This document shows positions 20,492-28,732 of a stretch of DNA of 64,000 bases, in pieces. The notes beneath the pieces are model-generated. The model saw only the letters and a list, made by a program, of their open reading frames with translations. It was not told where the DNA came from and made no database searches. Each line of letters opens with the position of its first letter. Within the stretch, counting starts at the first letter, position 1. The DNA is taken from positions 173,729 to 237,728 of the forward strand of contig JAGTRW010000002.1 in NCBI GenBank assembly GCA_018262095.1, read 5' to 3'. The stretch comes from Pseudomonadota bacterium. Its GTDB lineage: Bacteria; Pseudomonadota; Gammaproteobacteria; Burkholderiales; Rhodocyclaceae. The translations under genes were made by a program, and so were the position numbers.

Positions 20492-21307
20492 TTAGTTGAA
20501 TTGGTAAATTCCGTTTTTGTGCAGTATTCTTACGACACGAATGTAGGCGCCATCCGAGACGGTGCGGGTCGTTGCGTTTTTTGGCACCAACAGCCGTTGT
20601 CCATTCTCGAAAAGAACATCATAGTAAGAAATCGCCAAACCTTGCCCGGAAGCATCGTCGGCATTACAGGCAAAATATTTACCAAAACTGTAGCCCCCTT
20701 CCATCCACATGGAATATGGTTGATTATCCGTCCCAACCATAGATACGTTTTTAACCTTGGCCAGTGCTTCCAACCTGCTCAGGCTGCTATTCCAGACATA
20801 GCCGTACTCTGAAATATCGACCACAAAACCGCTTAGGCAAGGCGAATAAACCTGCTCTCCGGCATCACCGATTACCCCATACAATGCACTATATCCGGAC
20901 AGAATATCTTCTGCTATATTAAGCTCGGTACCAACAAATGTTCCAATGGGACCGCCGAAATTGGTAATCATATACTTTGTAAAAACGTACGACTGCGCAC
21001 TGTTTGTTTGAATATCGGTAGCTTGAGTTAACTGGCAGGCGCCAGCCAGACTATTGAGAAATTTTGAAATTCCAATCTTATTCATCGCAGAAGAGACTCT
21101 TTTTATATTCTCCGGCAACACCTTGATTTTTGACAAAAACTCGGCCGCTTTCGCAGCATTCCCGTAATTTTTCAAATCGTCACAGTCGGCCACAGCCACA
21201 TCTTGATCCTGATCTCCAGCAAAACTTTTTCCGGCAACAAGAACAGCTAAAATAAAAAAGACTTTTCCGATTGAATGGCGCGGCAATGAACTCAGCCCGA
21301 ACTTCAT
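20492..21307 (-). CDS. Secreted protein of unknown function in low-GC island
   Basis: 271-residue protein with a signal peptide (KVFFILAVLVAGKSFA) and no domain I recognise. Several Cys residues in the mature part and an all-soluble composition fit a periplasmic or extracellular location. The start at 21307 is backed by GGAGAGAA directly upstream. It is the first gene of a probable two-gene operon with the LRR lipoprotein. Low GC and A/T-ending codons match the lipoprotein and differ sharply from flanking genes, so both probably arrived together. Confidence 0.65.
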   Translation of the reverse strand: MKFGLSSLPRHSIGKVFFILAVLVAGKSFAGDQDQDVAVADCDDLKNYGNAAKAAEFLSKIKVLPENIKRVSSAMNKIGISKFLNSLAGACQLTQATDIQTNSAQSYVFTKYMITNFGGPIGTFVGTELNIAEDILSGYSALYGVIGDAGEQVYSPCLSGFVVDISEYGYVWNSSLSRLEALAKVKNVSMVGTDNQPYSMWMEGGYSFGKYFACNADDASGQGLAISYYDVLFENGQRLLVPKNATTRTVSDGAYIRVVRILHKNGIYQFN

Positions 21308-21674
21308 TTCTCTCTCCATATATTTGGCGATTGCAAAGGGTTTGTTGAAGAATCAGATTCTTGGAACCTACAGACCCAATAACTCTTTCTGGGTCGAGGT
21401 GAGGCGCAATAGGGAATATATTTCTCGTTTCAAACTAAGTACATAAATACACTTGGGCTTTAATCCGAGATGGGCGAGCGACGGTTTATCCGACGGTGGC
21501 CGGTTGAGCAAACGCCACCAGGAAACCCGAACCACATAAACCAACACCGCCGCGGCACTCATTACCCCTACAGTTCTTACGGAAATAACGCACGAGGATA
21601 GGGTTATTTTCATCGTTTTACAAAATGACACTTGTGACATAATTGCGGCCACCCACTCACCCGAAACCCCGTCG
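21308..21674. other. Intergenic, low-GC; one doubtful small ORF
   Basis: About 370 bp between the divergent secreted-protein gene and the gene at 21675. A minus-strand frame (21368-21613, about 81 residues) has one hydrophobic segment (VGVMSAAAVLVYVV) but no clear ribosome-binding site or homology, so I leave it uncalled. AT-rich sequence at 21605-21650 probably holds the promoter of the plus-strand gene. Confidence 0.4.
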
Positions 21675-23027
21675 ATGAAGTTGCTTTACCAAGAACGCGC
21701 ATACGCTTTCCGCAGCCCGGGGCTCTTCCTCTTCCTGAAGCTTTTGCAGGATGCTTATCCGGGCTGGGTCGACAAGGCGGCCATCGAAAACCGGATGCCG
21801 GGCGTCGATCCGCGCCAACTGGCGCGTTTCGTAGACCTTCTGGAAGCCGCTGATTTGCCGCTGGTCGTTTATGAAACGAAGACGCGCGGCCGCTTCTGGC
21901 TGGCGGTCGCGCCTGAGCTGGTCGCCTTCTCCGGCGATCAGTTGGCGAAACCGGAAGCATCGCCGGTCGCCGCGCTTCCTGCCAGGAATGCGACGCCGCT
22001 CGCCGTTTATCAGGACGAAGCCTGGGTGCTCTGGATGGTCGCGCTGCTTCATTCAGCGCTGGCGGTGCACGCCGGCCATCTGGGCGGCGACGACGGTGCG
22101 CTCGACCATCTGGATACCGCCGAGGCCGCGGCCGCGACGCTCCCTTTGTGGACGCTAAGCGTCGTGCACCTTCGCCGCGCCTTCACGCTGACCCGCGCGT
22201 CGCGTTACCGCGAAGCCGCCCGCTCGCTGCGCCGCGTCGACACCGCGGTGCGCCACGGCAACGCCCATCCGGCCTGCCCGGGAGCGGCGCAACTGGTTCG
22301 CGCCAAGATTCGCTATGACCAGGCGCGTTACGATCAGGCGCTGCATATTCTCGACTCACCGCCGCCAGCGGTCGGCCAGCACTGTCCGCACTGGCTCAAT
22401 ATGAACGCATTGCTCAGCGGACGAAAATTCCTCGTCGCCGGCGCCCCCGACGCGCCGGCGCTGCTCGCCCAGACGCTGGCGGCGCTCGCCGAAGCGTTCG
22501 GCTACGTGTTTCTGTGGCAGGGCGACAGCAGCCTGCTCGACGCGCTGTGCTACAACTTTGGCAACAACCTGCTGCGCGGCATCAAGCGCGGGCTGATCCC
22601 CAAGGCCAGCGCCGACGCGGTGATGCAGTGGCTCGCCGCCAATATGCTGGTGTGCCGCAAGCTCGGTGTTGGCGAGGACTCGGTCCTCGCCAACCTGCTG
22701 CTGATCGATGTCGCGCTGGAACACGGCAATTCGCTTGGGAACTGGCCTGCGCTACGGCGCTACGGCGCCGATTTCTGTGGCGATCTGGCCACCCTGCTCG
22801 ACAAGACGCTGGCCCAGGCCAGGCTGACCGGCAACGGTCTGGAAATCGCACAGTGCCTGCGCCGCCAGGTCCAGTTGAGCACCAGCGCCGAAGATGCCAT
22901 GCCCGCCTATCTTGAGGCCGTGGCCTTGTTCGGCGAGCAGGGGAAAAAAGATGTCGCCGCCGAGTTGGCTGAGCGATGGCGCAGCCAGTTCGGAAAATCG
23001 CCGCCGACGCCCACCGCCGGGCGCTGA
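21675..23027 (+). CDS. Putative winged-helix/TPR-like regulatory protein
   Basis: 450-residue soluble protein. The first 75 residues (YAFRSPGLFLFLKLLQDAYP, ENRMPGVDPRQLARFVDLLE, YETKTRGRFWLAV) look like a winged-helix segment as in OmpR/SARP-type regulators. The rest is Ala/Leu-rich helical and reads like degenerate TPR or MalT-like repeats (YREAARSLRRVDTAVRHG, RYDQALHILDS). No enzyme motif is seen. It ends 26 bp before the TonB-dependent receptor gene on the same strand, so it may control or sense something related to that receptor. This assignment is by fold impression only. Confidence 0.55.
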   Translation: MKLLYQERAYAFRSPGLFLFLKLLQDAYPGWVDKAAIENRMPGVDPRQLARFVDLLEAADLPLVVYETKTRGRFWLAVAPELVAFSGDQLAKPEASPVAALPARNATPLAVYQDEAWVLWMVALLHSALAVHAGHLGGDDGALDHLDTAEAAAATLPLWTLSVVHLRRAFTLTRASRYREAARSLRRVDTAVRHGNAHPACPGAAQLVRAKIRYDQARYDQALHILDSPPPAVGQHCPHWLNMNALLSGRKFLVAGAPDAPALLAQTLAALAEAFGYVFLWQGDSSLLDALCYNFGNNLLRGIKRGLIPKASADAVMQWLAANMLVCRKLGVGEDSVLANLLLIDVALEHGNSLGNWPALRRYGADFCGDLATLLDKTLAQARLTGNGLEIAQCLRRQVQLSTSAEDAMPAYLEAVALFGEQGKKDVAAELAERWRSQFGKSPPTPTAGR

Positions 23028-23053
23028 ACATAAGAACGACACGGGGAGAGAAA

Positions 23054-25150
23054 GTGCGGGAAAAACGCAAACGGTGGCACGCCGCAGGGCTGCTGTGGGT
23101 CGGTGCGTGCCATCTGGTACACGCTGACGACAAGGTGCAGGAGGTCGAGTTCATTCAGGTCCAGGCACGGTCCTTTGCCAGCTCGACGACGGCGAGTCTA
23201 TCGGCGACGCCGCTATTCGAGCTGCCGCTGTCGGCGACGACGCTCAGCGCGGCGACGTTCGCCGATCGGCTGCCCAAGGATATCGCCGATCTGGCTGATT
23301 ATTCGGCCGGCGTTTCGCGCCGATCGAATTACTGGGGAATCGATACGCCGACCTTCCAGCTGCGCGGCTTCAACGCCGGTGACTCGACGGCGTATTACAA
23401 GGACGGCTTTCGCTATCAGGGACGCGGCCCGCTGTCGATGGCCAATATCGAAGCGGTCGAGATCCTGCGCGGTCCGCAGTCAGCGCTCTACGGCTGGTCG
23501 GAGCCGGGCGGCGCCGTGCAGCTGCGCGTCAAGCAGCCGACCGCACAGAGCGTGCGCACGGCATCGCTGCAAGTCGATGGCTGGGGCAAGACGAGCAGCA
23601 CGGTCGATCTGGGCGGCGCCTTGAGCGAGACGAGCCGCTTCCGCTTCGTCGCCGCGCGCGAGCAGGGCGGCAGCTTTCGCGACCAGCAGAACGGCGAGCA
23701 GACCTTGCTGGCGCCATCGATCGCCTGGGATTTTTCCGGCGGGCGGCAGCTCTCACTCTCGCTCGAATGGCTCGACGACAAGCGCAGCACCGATTACGGC
23801 ATCCCCGCGATCAACGGCGCGCCGGCCGACGTGCCGGTAAGCCGCGCCTATACGGAGGAATGGGGTAAGCAGCACTCGCAATCGACGCGGCTCGCCTCGC
23901 GCTGGCAGCAACCGGCGTGGGAAGGCGACCTTTCGCTGGCGCTCTCTTATTACAATTTCAACTATCTGGAATACCGCGACGCCGAGCCCTGTGCGCTGAG
24001 CGGAACCAGCGTCAAGCGCTGGTACGAGAGCTACCCCGAGCGCTATCGCTGGCTGACCGGTTACCTTGACTGGTCGCGCGAATTTGTCGTCGGCAATGCC
24101 GACAACGCCGCTGCACACCGAATTTCAACTCGCCTTGAAACGGCGCGCGAATCGCGCTCGCTTGACCGCGGCGTGCTCGACGAGTACGCGCCAATCGATC
24201 TCTACCGCCCAATCTACGGCCAAGCGTGGACGCCGACCGCCGATTTTTCCGTCTATGACCAGACGTGGACCAATCAAAGCGTCGGCCTGGTTTTTCAGGA
24301 CGAGATTCGCACCGGCAACTGGACCTGGCTGCTCGGCACGCGCTTCGCTTATCTGCGGCAAGTTTTCGATTACGCCGAGTATTCGCCGATTCCGCTGCAG
24401 GATCACAGCATCCAGCGCGATCGCTCGATCACGCCGAGAGTCGGCGTGAACTGGCGAGCAATGCCGTGGCTCGCGCTCTACACCAATTATTCGGCCGGCG
24501 CCATGGCGACCTTGCCGCAGAGCCGCTCGTTCGGCGGCGGCGCGTTTAGCCCACTCGCCAGCAAACAGGTCGAGGCCGGCGTCAAGTTGCAACCGGTCGA
24601 CGACGACTGGCTGGCTTCTGCGGCGGTCTTCAATATCGAAAGCAGCAACGTGTTGACGCGCGATCCCGAGCACCCGACGTATTCCATTCAGACCGGCGTT
24701 CAGCGCTCGCGCGGACTCGAAGTCGAGTGGCAGGGAAATCTGGCACCGAGGTGGCGACTGACGGCACAGGGGACCTGGCTCGACGCCCACCTTGCCGAAG
24801 ACCAGCGCTACGCGCCCGGCAATCGCCTGCCCTACGTTCCGCGCTTTGGTGGATCGGCCTGGCTCACCCATCGCCTGGCGGCCGAAGGCGACGGTCGCTG
24901 GAGCGTTTCCGGGGGCCTCGTGCATCAAGGCGATCGTTACGCCGATTTTGCCAACAACACGCGGATTCCCGGCTTCACTCGCATCGACCTGGGGGCGACT
25001 TACCGCGAGAAAAAGTGGACGACGACGCTGGCGCTCGAGAATGCGACCGATCGGCGCTATTACGTCAGCGGCGTCGAGAACCGGCCGGCGGTGATCTACC
25101 CGGGAGCCCCGCGAACCGTGTCGATGAAGCTCGCTTACGACTTTCGTTGA
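23054..25150 (+). CDS. TonB-dependent siderophore-type outer-membrane receptor
   Basis: Outer-membrane beta-barrel receptor of 698 residues. It has a signal-peptide-like N-terminus (WHAAGLLWVGACHLVHA), a plug domain (DYSAGVSRRSNYWGIDTPTF, FQLRGFNAGDS, IEAVEILRGPQSALYGWSEP, GGAVQLRVKQP) and a long barrel ending with aromatic-rich strands (YPGAPRTVSMKLAYDFR, C-terminal Phe-Arg). The plug motif ILRGPQSALYG is typical of ferric-siderophore receptors. The GTG start at 23054 has GGGGAGAG upstream; the same frame is open further upstream inside the preceding gene. No siderophore biosynthesis genes are near. The substrate is unknown. Confidence 0.9.
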   Translation: MREKRKRWHAAGLLWVGACHLVHADDKVQEVEFIQVQARSFASSTTASLSATPLFELPLSATTLSAATFADRLPKDIADLADYSAGVSRRSNYWGIDTPTFQLRGFNAGDSTAYYKDGFRYQGRGPLSMANIEAVEILRGPQSALYGWSEPGGAVQLRVKQPTAQSVRTASLQVDGWGKTSSTVDLGGALSETSRFRFVAAREQGGSFRDQQNGEQTLLAPSIAWDFSGGRQLSLSLEWLDDKRSTDYGIPAINGAPADVPVSRAYTEEWGKQHSQSTRLASRWQQPAWEGDLSLALSYYNFNYLEYRDAEPCALSGTSVKRWYESYPERYRWLTGYLDWSREFVVGNADNAAAHRISTRLETARESRSLDRGVLDEYAPIDLYRPIYGQAWTPTADFSVYDQTWTNQSVGLVFQDEIRTGNWTWLLGTRFAYLRQVFDYAEYSPIPLQDHSIQRDRSITPRVGVNWRAMPWLALYTNYSAGAMATLPQSRSFGGGAFSPLASKQVEAGVKLQPVDDDWLASAAVFNIESSNVLTRDPEHPTYSIQTGVQRSRGLEVEWQGNLAPRWRLTAQGTWLDAHLAEDQRYAPGNRLPYVPRFGGSAWLTHRLAAEGDGRWSVSGGLVHQGDRYADFANNTRIPGFTRIDLGATYREKKWTTTLALENATDRRYYVSGVENRPAVIYPGAPRTVSMKLAYDFR

Positions 25151-25236
25151 GCGCCGGCTTGGCTCGTCGGCAGACCGTGCTGGCCGTCACGACGCTTAGC
25201 CGCTAGCATCTGACTTTCTCTTTCAAGGAAACGATC

Positions 25237-25620
25237 ATGACCCACTTCACCCAGACCATTCTCTACACCGATAGCGACGGCCGCGCCAAGTTCCGCGACG
25301 AGCCGATCGCGCTTGACCAAGGCACGCCGGCGACGCGTCTGTCGGCGATCCTGCCGGCCAGCGGCGTGCAGTTTCGCGAAAGCCCGGTCGGCTTTCGCAG
25401 CCAGGTGCACTGCACCGGTGCGCCGCAGTGGGTATTCATCCTCGGCGGCGCGATGGAAATCGGACTGGCCGACGGCAGCTCGCGGGTGTTCACCGCCGGC
25501 GAACATTTCTATTCGGCCGACACGCTGCCCGCCGGCGCCACGCTCGACCCGTCAATCCACGGCCACTGGAGCCGTCAGGTCGGCAACGCGCCGCTGGTCA
25601 CGCTGTTCATCAAGGGCTGA
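25237..25620 (+). CDS. Small cupin-domain protein
   Basis: 127-residue single-domain protein with a cupin-like pattern: VGFRSQVHCTGAPQWVFILGG followed by MEIGLADGSSRVFTAGEHFY. A His near residue 58 and His/Glu residues in the second motif could bind a metal, but the full two-motif ligand set is imperfect. It lies 86 bp after the TonB-dependent receptor on the same strand. Function is unknown; small cupins of this type may bind a small molecule or act as isomerases. Confidence 0.75.
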   Translation: MTHFTQTILYTDSDGRAKFRDEPIALDQGTPATRLSAILPASGVQFRESPVGFRSQVHCTGAPQWVFILGGAMEIGLADGSSRVFTAGEHFYSADTLPAGATLDPSIHGHWSRQVGNAPLVTLFIKG

Positions 25621-25733
25621 TGCCGGTCGGGGGGCAACACTTCCCATAAGTAGGGTTGCCCATCGACGATCGGCCGCGGTCCAGGAAGCTGCGGCGCACG
25701 ATCCCCGGACGCCATCGACTGGGCAGAAGCGGC

Positions 25734-26708
25734 TTAGACGGTGATTCCCTGCTCGCGGATGTAGTCGCGAATGATCGTCTCGACGTCCGCATCGGCCGAA
25801 AAACCGAGCTTCTGCGCACGCGCATTGGTAAAGCGCACCGGCCACGACTCGACGATGGCCTGGATTCGCGCATCGGGCTTCATTTGGACGAGGTTGGCGA
25901 CCTGGTCGCCGGCGATCTTGCGCAAGGCGTCGATCATCTGACCGACCGACGCGGTATTGCCCGGCAGGTTGACGACGCGATTCGTGCCCCAGGCCGACGA
26001 CGGCAGATCGTGGGCGTGAATGAAGGACTCGACCACCTTGCCCGGAGAGAGCAGCCAGATGCTCGTCTGCGCGCTCACCGGGCACAGCGAAACGACGCCG
26101 GCGAGCGGCTCGCGAATGATTCCGCTGGCGAACGACGAGGCCGCAAGGTTGGGCTTGCCGGCACGCACCGAGATCGTCGGCAAACGCATCGTGCGGCCGT
26201 CGATGAAGCCCTTGCGCGTGTAATCGGTGGTCAGGTACTCGCAGCAGACCTTCTGCGCGCCGTACGAGGTCTGCGGATTGGGCGTCGTCGAATCGTCGAG
26301 CACCGGCGGCAATTCGCCGCCGAACACCGCGACCGAGCTGGCGAACACGTAGCGCGGCGGGCGCGCCTGCCTGCGGCAGGCTTCGAGCAAGGCGCGCGAG
26401 CCGTCGAGATTGACCTTGTAGCCGAGGTCGAAATCGGCTTCGGCGCCGCCTGAAACGACCGACGCCAAGTGGAAGACCGACGCGGTGTCGGTGCCCATGA
26501 TCTGATCGAGCAAGGCGCTGTCGGTGAGGTTGCCGGTGACGCATTTGATTCGCGGATCGACGGCGACCGGGAAGCCGATGTCGAGCAGGACGATCTGCGT
26601 GATCGCCGCCTGCTGGCCGTTGGCGTCGGCCAAGGTAGCGCGCTTGAGCAGCGCATGCGCCAGTCGATGACCGATGAACCCGCCGCCACCAGTGATCAGT
26701 ACTTTCAT
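25734..26708 (-). CDS. denD: D-erythronate dehydrogenase-like NAD-dependent epimerase-family enzyme
   Basis: Cytosolic SDR-family enzyme of 324 residues. It has the Rossmann motif MKVLITGGGGFIGHRLAHAL, a Ser in FASSVAVFGG and the catalytic YxxxK in SYGAQKVCCEYL. Sequence style and length match DenD, which oxidises D-erythronate to 2-oxo-D-erythronate in the tetronate pathway (the OtnI, OtnK and OtnC steps follow). Those later enzymes are not in this window. The start at 26708 is supported by GGGAGA upstream. It is divergent from a LysR gene, its likely regulator. A related 2-hydroxy sugar-acid substrate is possible. Confidence 0.85.
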   Translation of the reverse strand: MKVLITGGGGFIGHRLAHALLKRATLADANGQQAAITQIVLLDIGFPVAVDPRIKCVTGNLTDSALLDQIMGTDTASVFHLASVVSGGAEADFDLGYKVNLDGSRALLEACRRQARPPRYVFASSVAVFGGELPPVLDDSTTPNPQTSYGAQKVCCEYLTTDYTRKGFIDGRTMRLPTISVRAGKPNLAASSFASGIIREPLAGVVSLCPVSAQTSIWLLSPGKVVESFIHAHDLPSSAWGTNRVVNLPGNTASVGQMIDALRKIAGDQVANLVQMKPDARIQAIVESWPVRFTNARAQKLGFSADADVETIIRDYIREQGITV

Positions 26709-26737
26709 GTTTGTCTCCCGTGTTGATTCGTCAAAAT

Positions 26738-26780
26738 CCGGCATTCCCGGTTCCCTCATCCGTACCGGGAATCATGCCGG
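26738..26780. repeat. Imperfect inverted repeat upstream of denD
   Basis: CCGGCATTCCCGGT (26738-26751) pairs with ACCGGGAATCATGCCGG (26764-26780) with a 3-base bulge. It lies 30 bp before denD in the denD-LysR spacer. It could be a leader hairpin or a regulator site. Confidence 0.45.
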
Positions 26781-26940
26781 CAAGCTAAGCCGGAACGACG
26801 TGAACACCCTCGCCTTAAACGCCAGCCGGGGCGTCAGTTCAAAATATTCGGTCTTGTGCAGAGAATCGTATCAAGCGATATTATTACTGTATATTGAAAG
26901 TATTTGATGCATCGATATCCTTAGGTTATCAATTCAGGCT

Positions 26941-27894
26941 ATGACCAGTTCCACCCCCCAGCTGCTCAACCGAATGCGCATGCGCCAAGTCGCCTTGATG
27001 CTGGCGATCGAAGAACACCGTACGCTGCGCGCTGCCGCCCAACAGCTCGGAATGACCCAACCGGCGGCGAGCAAGATGCTGCACGAACTCGAGGACGCGC
27101 TCGGCGAAGCGCTGTTCGACCGCGCCGGGCGCGGTCTGCAGCTCAATCCGGCCGGCTTGGCGGTGATGAATACCTTTCGTGGACTGCGCAACAGCATGGC
27201 GGCGCTGGGCCATGAACTCGACGAGTTGCGCCAGGGCAGCAGCGGCAAATTGTTCGTCGGCAGCATCATGGTCGCGACGACGACCTGCCTCTGCGAGGCG
27301 TTGATCGGACTCAAAAAGCGCTATCCGCTGCTCTCAGTCGAAGTCAGCGTAGACACCAGCGACCGCCTCGTCGAACTGTTGCGCAGCGGCAATCTTGACG
27401 TGGTGCTCGGGCGAATGCCCGACGCCACCAGTGCGGCCAACCAGGACTGCCTGTTCCAGCCGATCGGCGAAGAAGCGATTGCGGTCGTCGCCTCGTGCAC
27501 CCATCCCTTGGCGCGGCAGGCCAGGAAAACCCGCGTGGACTTCGAGTCGCTGCTGGCGTATCCATGGATTCTGCAACCGCGCGGCAGCCCGTCGCGCGAA
27601 GTGGTCGAGCAGGAGTTCCTGAGCCACCACGCGCACCAACCGCTGGGGCTGATCGAGACGACGTCGATCCTGATCGCCGCCAGCCTGATTGCGCGCAGCG
27701 AAATGCTCGCCGTGATAGCGCAATCGATCGCCAGCCACTACGAAGAACATGGCTTGTTGCGCATCATCCCTTATTCGTTCACCCACTCCCTGACCGCCTG
27801 GGGCAGCCTGGTCCATCGCGATCGCGCCGTCAATCCGATCACCCGGCAATTCATCGAACTGCTGCACGCCGCGACGGCCAAGCCGGGGAATTAG
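26941..27894 (+). CDS. LysR-family transcriptional regulator
   Basis: 317-residue DNA-binding protein. The N-terminal helix-turn-helix is RTLRAAAQQLGMTQPAASKM followed by ELEDALGEALFDRAGRGLQL; the C-terminal two-lobe effector domain starts near residue 95 (GKLFVGSIMVATTTCLCEAL). It is divergent from denD with a 232-bp spacer, so denD is the natural target and a tetronate-like acid the likely effector. Its stop overlaps the convergent GntR gene by 4 bp. No strong Shine-Dalgarno is seen before the ATG. Confidence 0.93.
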   Translation: MTSSTPQLLNRMRMRQVALMLAIEEHRTLRAAAQQLGMTQPAASKMLHELEDALGEALFDRAGRGLQLNPAGLAVMNTFRGLRNSMAALGHELDELRQGSSGKLFVGSIMVATTTCLCEALIGLKKRYPLLSVEVSVDTSDRLVELLRSGNLDVVLGRMPDATSAANQDCLFQPIGEEAIAVVASCTHPLARQARKTRVDFESLLAYPWILQPRGSPSREVVEQEFLSHHAHQPLGLIETTSILIAASLIARSEMLAVIAQSIASHYEEHGLLRIIPYSFTHSLTAWGSLVHRDRAVNPITRQFIELLHAATAKPGN

Positions 27895-28574
27895 CTCGCC
27901 ACAGTCGCATCCGCGGCAAACTCGCGTTCGACCAGCGCGCGCGAGATCTGCCAGCCGTTGTGATGGTGGGCGCACAACAGTTCGCGCAGCAAGGATCCGT
28001 TGCGCGCCTTGAGCGCGCCGAGGATCTGCTGGTGCTCGGCGAGCGCTCGGTCCCAGCGCTCGTGGCGGCGGTTGCCGGCGTAGCGGTAACGCCGGATTCG
28101 TGCGCACTCGGCAGCATAGACTCGCGACAGCACGCGGTTGCCGGCGGCGTCGACGATGTGCTGATGAATCGCCTGATTGAGCTCGAAGTACTCCATCAAC
28201 TGCTCGGCGCGGTAGGCCGCCCCCATGCGCTGGTGCAGTTCGTCGATTGCGGCAAGGTCCTGTTCGCTGATTCGCGCGCAGGCCGGCTCGGCAGCCAGCC
28301 CTTCGAGCCCGACCAGCAGCTCGATGGTGTCCTCGACCTCGGCCATCGACAGCGCGGTCACGCTCGCGCCGCGATTCGGCGAGATCGTCACCAGCCCTTC
28401 GGCAGCCAGGATCTTGAATGCTTCGCGTAGCGGCGTTCGCGAAATGCCGTCCAGATGCTCGCCGATCTCGCGCTCGGAAATGCGCTGCCCGGGCGCCAGA
28501 TCGCCGGCGACGATCATCTGCCGCAAGCGGGTGGTGACCACTTGCGTGCGATTGCCATGCATGTTTTCGCTCAT
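27891..28574 (-). CDS. GntR-family (FadR/FCD) transcriptional regulator
   Basis: 227-residue repressor. The winged HTH at residues 10-70 contains LRQMIVAGDLAPGQRISERE and ISRTPLREAFKILAAEGLV; the helical FCD effector domain follows with metal-site histidines (ELNQAIHQHIVDAAGN and AEHQQILGAL). It is divergent from the SAF-domain oxidoreductase, and two identical ATTGCATGCAAT palindromes lie between them, one of them 43 bp before its own start. This predicts control of itself and of the oxidoreductase. The ligand is unknown, probably a sugar acid. Confidence 0.93.
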   Translation of the reverse strand: MSENMHGNRTQVVTTRLRQMIVAGDLAPGQRISEREIGEHLDGISRTPLREAFKILAAEGLVTISPNRGASVTALSMAEVEDTIELLVGLEGLAAEPACARISEQDLAAIDELHQRMGAAYRAEQLMEYFELNQAIHQHIVDAAGNRVLSRVYAAECARIRRYRYAGNRRHERWDRALAEHQQILGALKARNGSLLRELLCAHHHNGWQISRALVEREFAADATVAS

Positions 28575-28616
28575 CGGAATTCCAACGTCTCTTGACCAAA
28601 TCGATAAAGCAGGATT

Positions 28617-28628
28617 ATTGCATGCAAT
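28617..28628. promoter_or_regulatory. GntR operator copy 1 (ATTGCATGCAAT)
   Basis: A perfect 12-bp palindrome identical to the copy at 28679, just upstream of the -35 element at 28632. The sequence type (TTGCATGCAA core) is common for FCD-type GntR sites, and the divergent gntR gene starts 43 bp away. Confidence 0.8.
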
Positions 28629-28631
28629 CTA

Positions 28632-28659
28632 TTGACAGCGAGTCTTTCCGTCGTGTAGA
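28632..28659 (+). promoter_or_regulatory. Promoter of the SAF-domain oxidoreductase gene
   Basis: TTGACA (28632-28637, consensus -35), a 16-bp spacer, and TGTAGA (28654-28659) as -10. It is bracketed by the two GntR operators, which is a repression layout. Confidence 0.65.
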
Positions 28660-28678
28660 AAGTCACTTCTGCCGGCAG

Positions 28679-28690
28679 ATTGCATGCAAT
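28679..28690. promoter_or_regulatory. GntR operator copy 2 (ATTGCATGCAAT)
   Basis: Second identical palindrome, 62 bp (about six helical turns) from copy 1 and close to the expected transcription start. Same-face spacing would allow looping or cooperative binding by two GntR dimers. Confidence 0.8.
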
Positions 28691-28732
28691 CTTTGCCCAG
28701 CATTCTCCCGCCCTTTTCAACAAGGAAACCTA

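Noticed and set aside
21368..21613. About 81-codon minus-strand frame with one hydrophobic segment
   Set aside because: No homology or ribosome site; kept only as a note on the gap.
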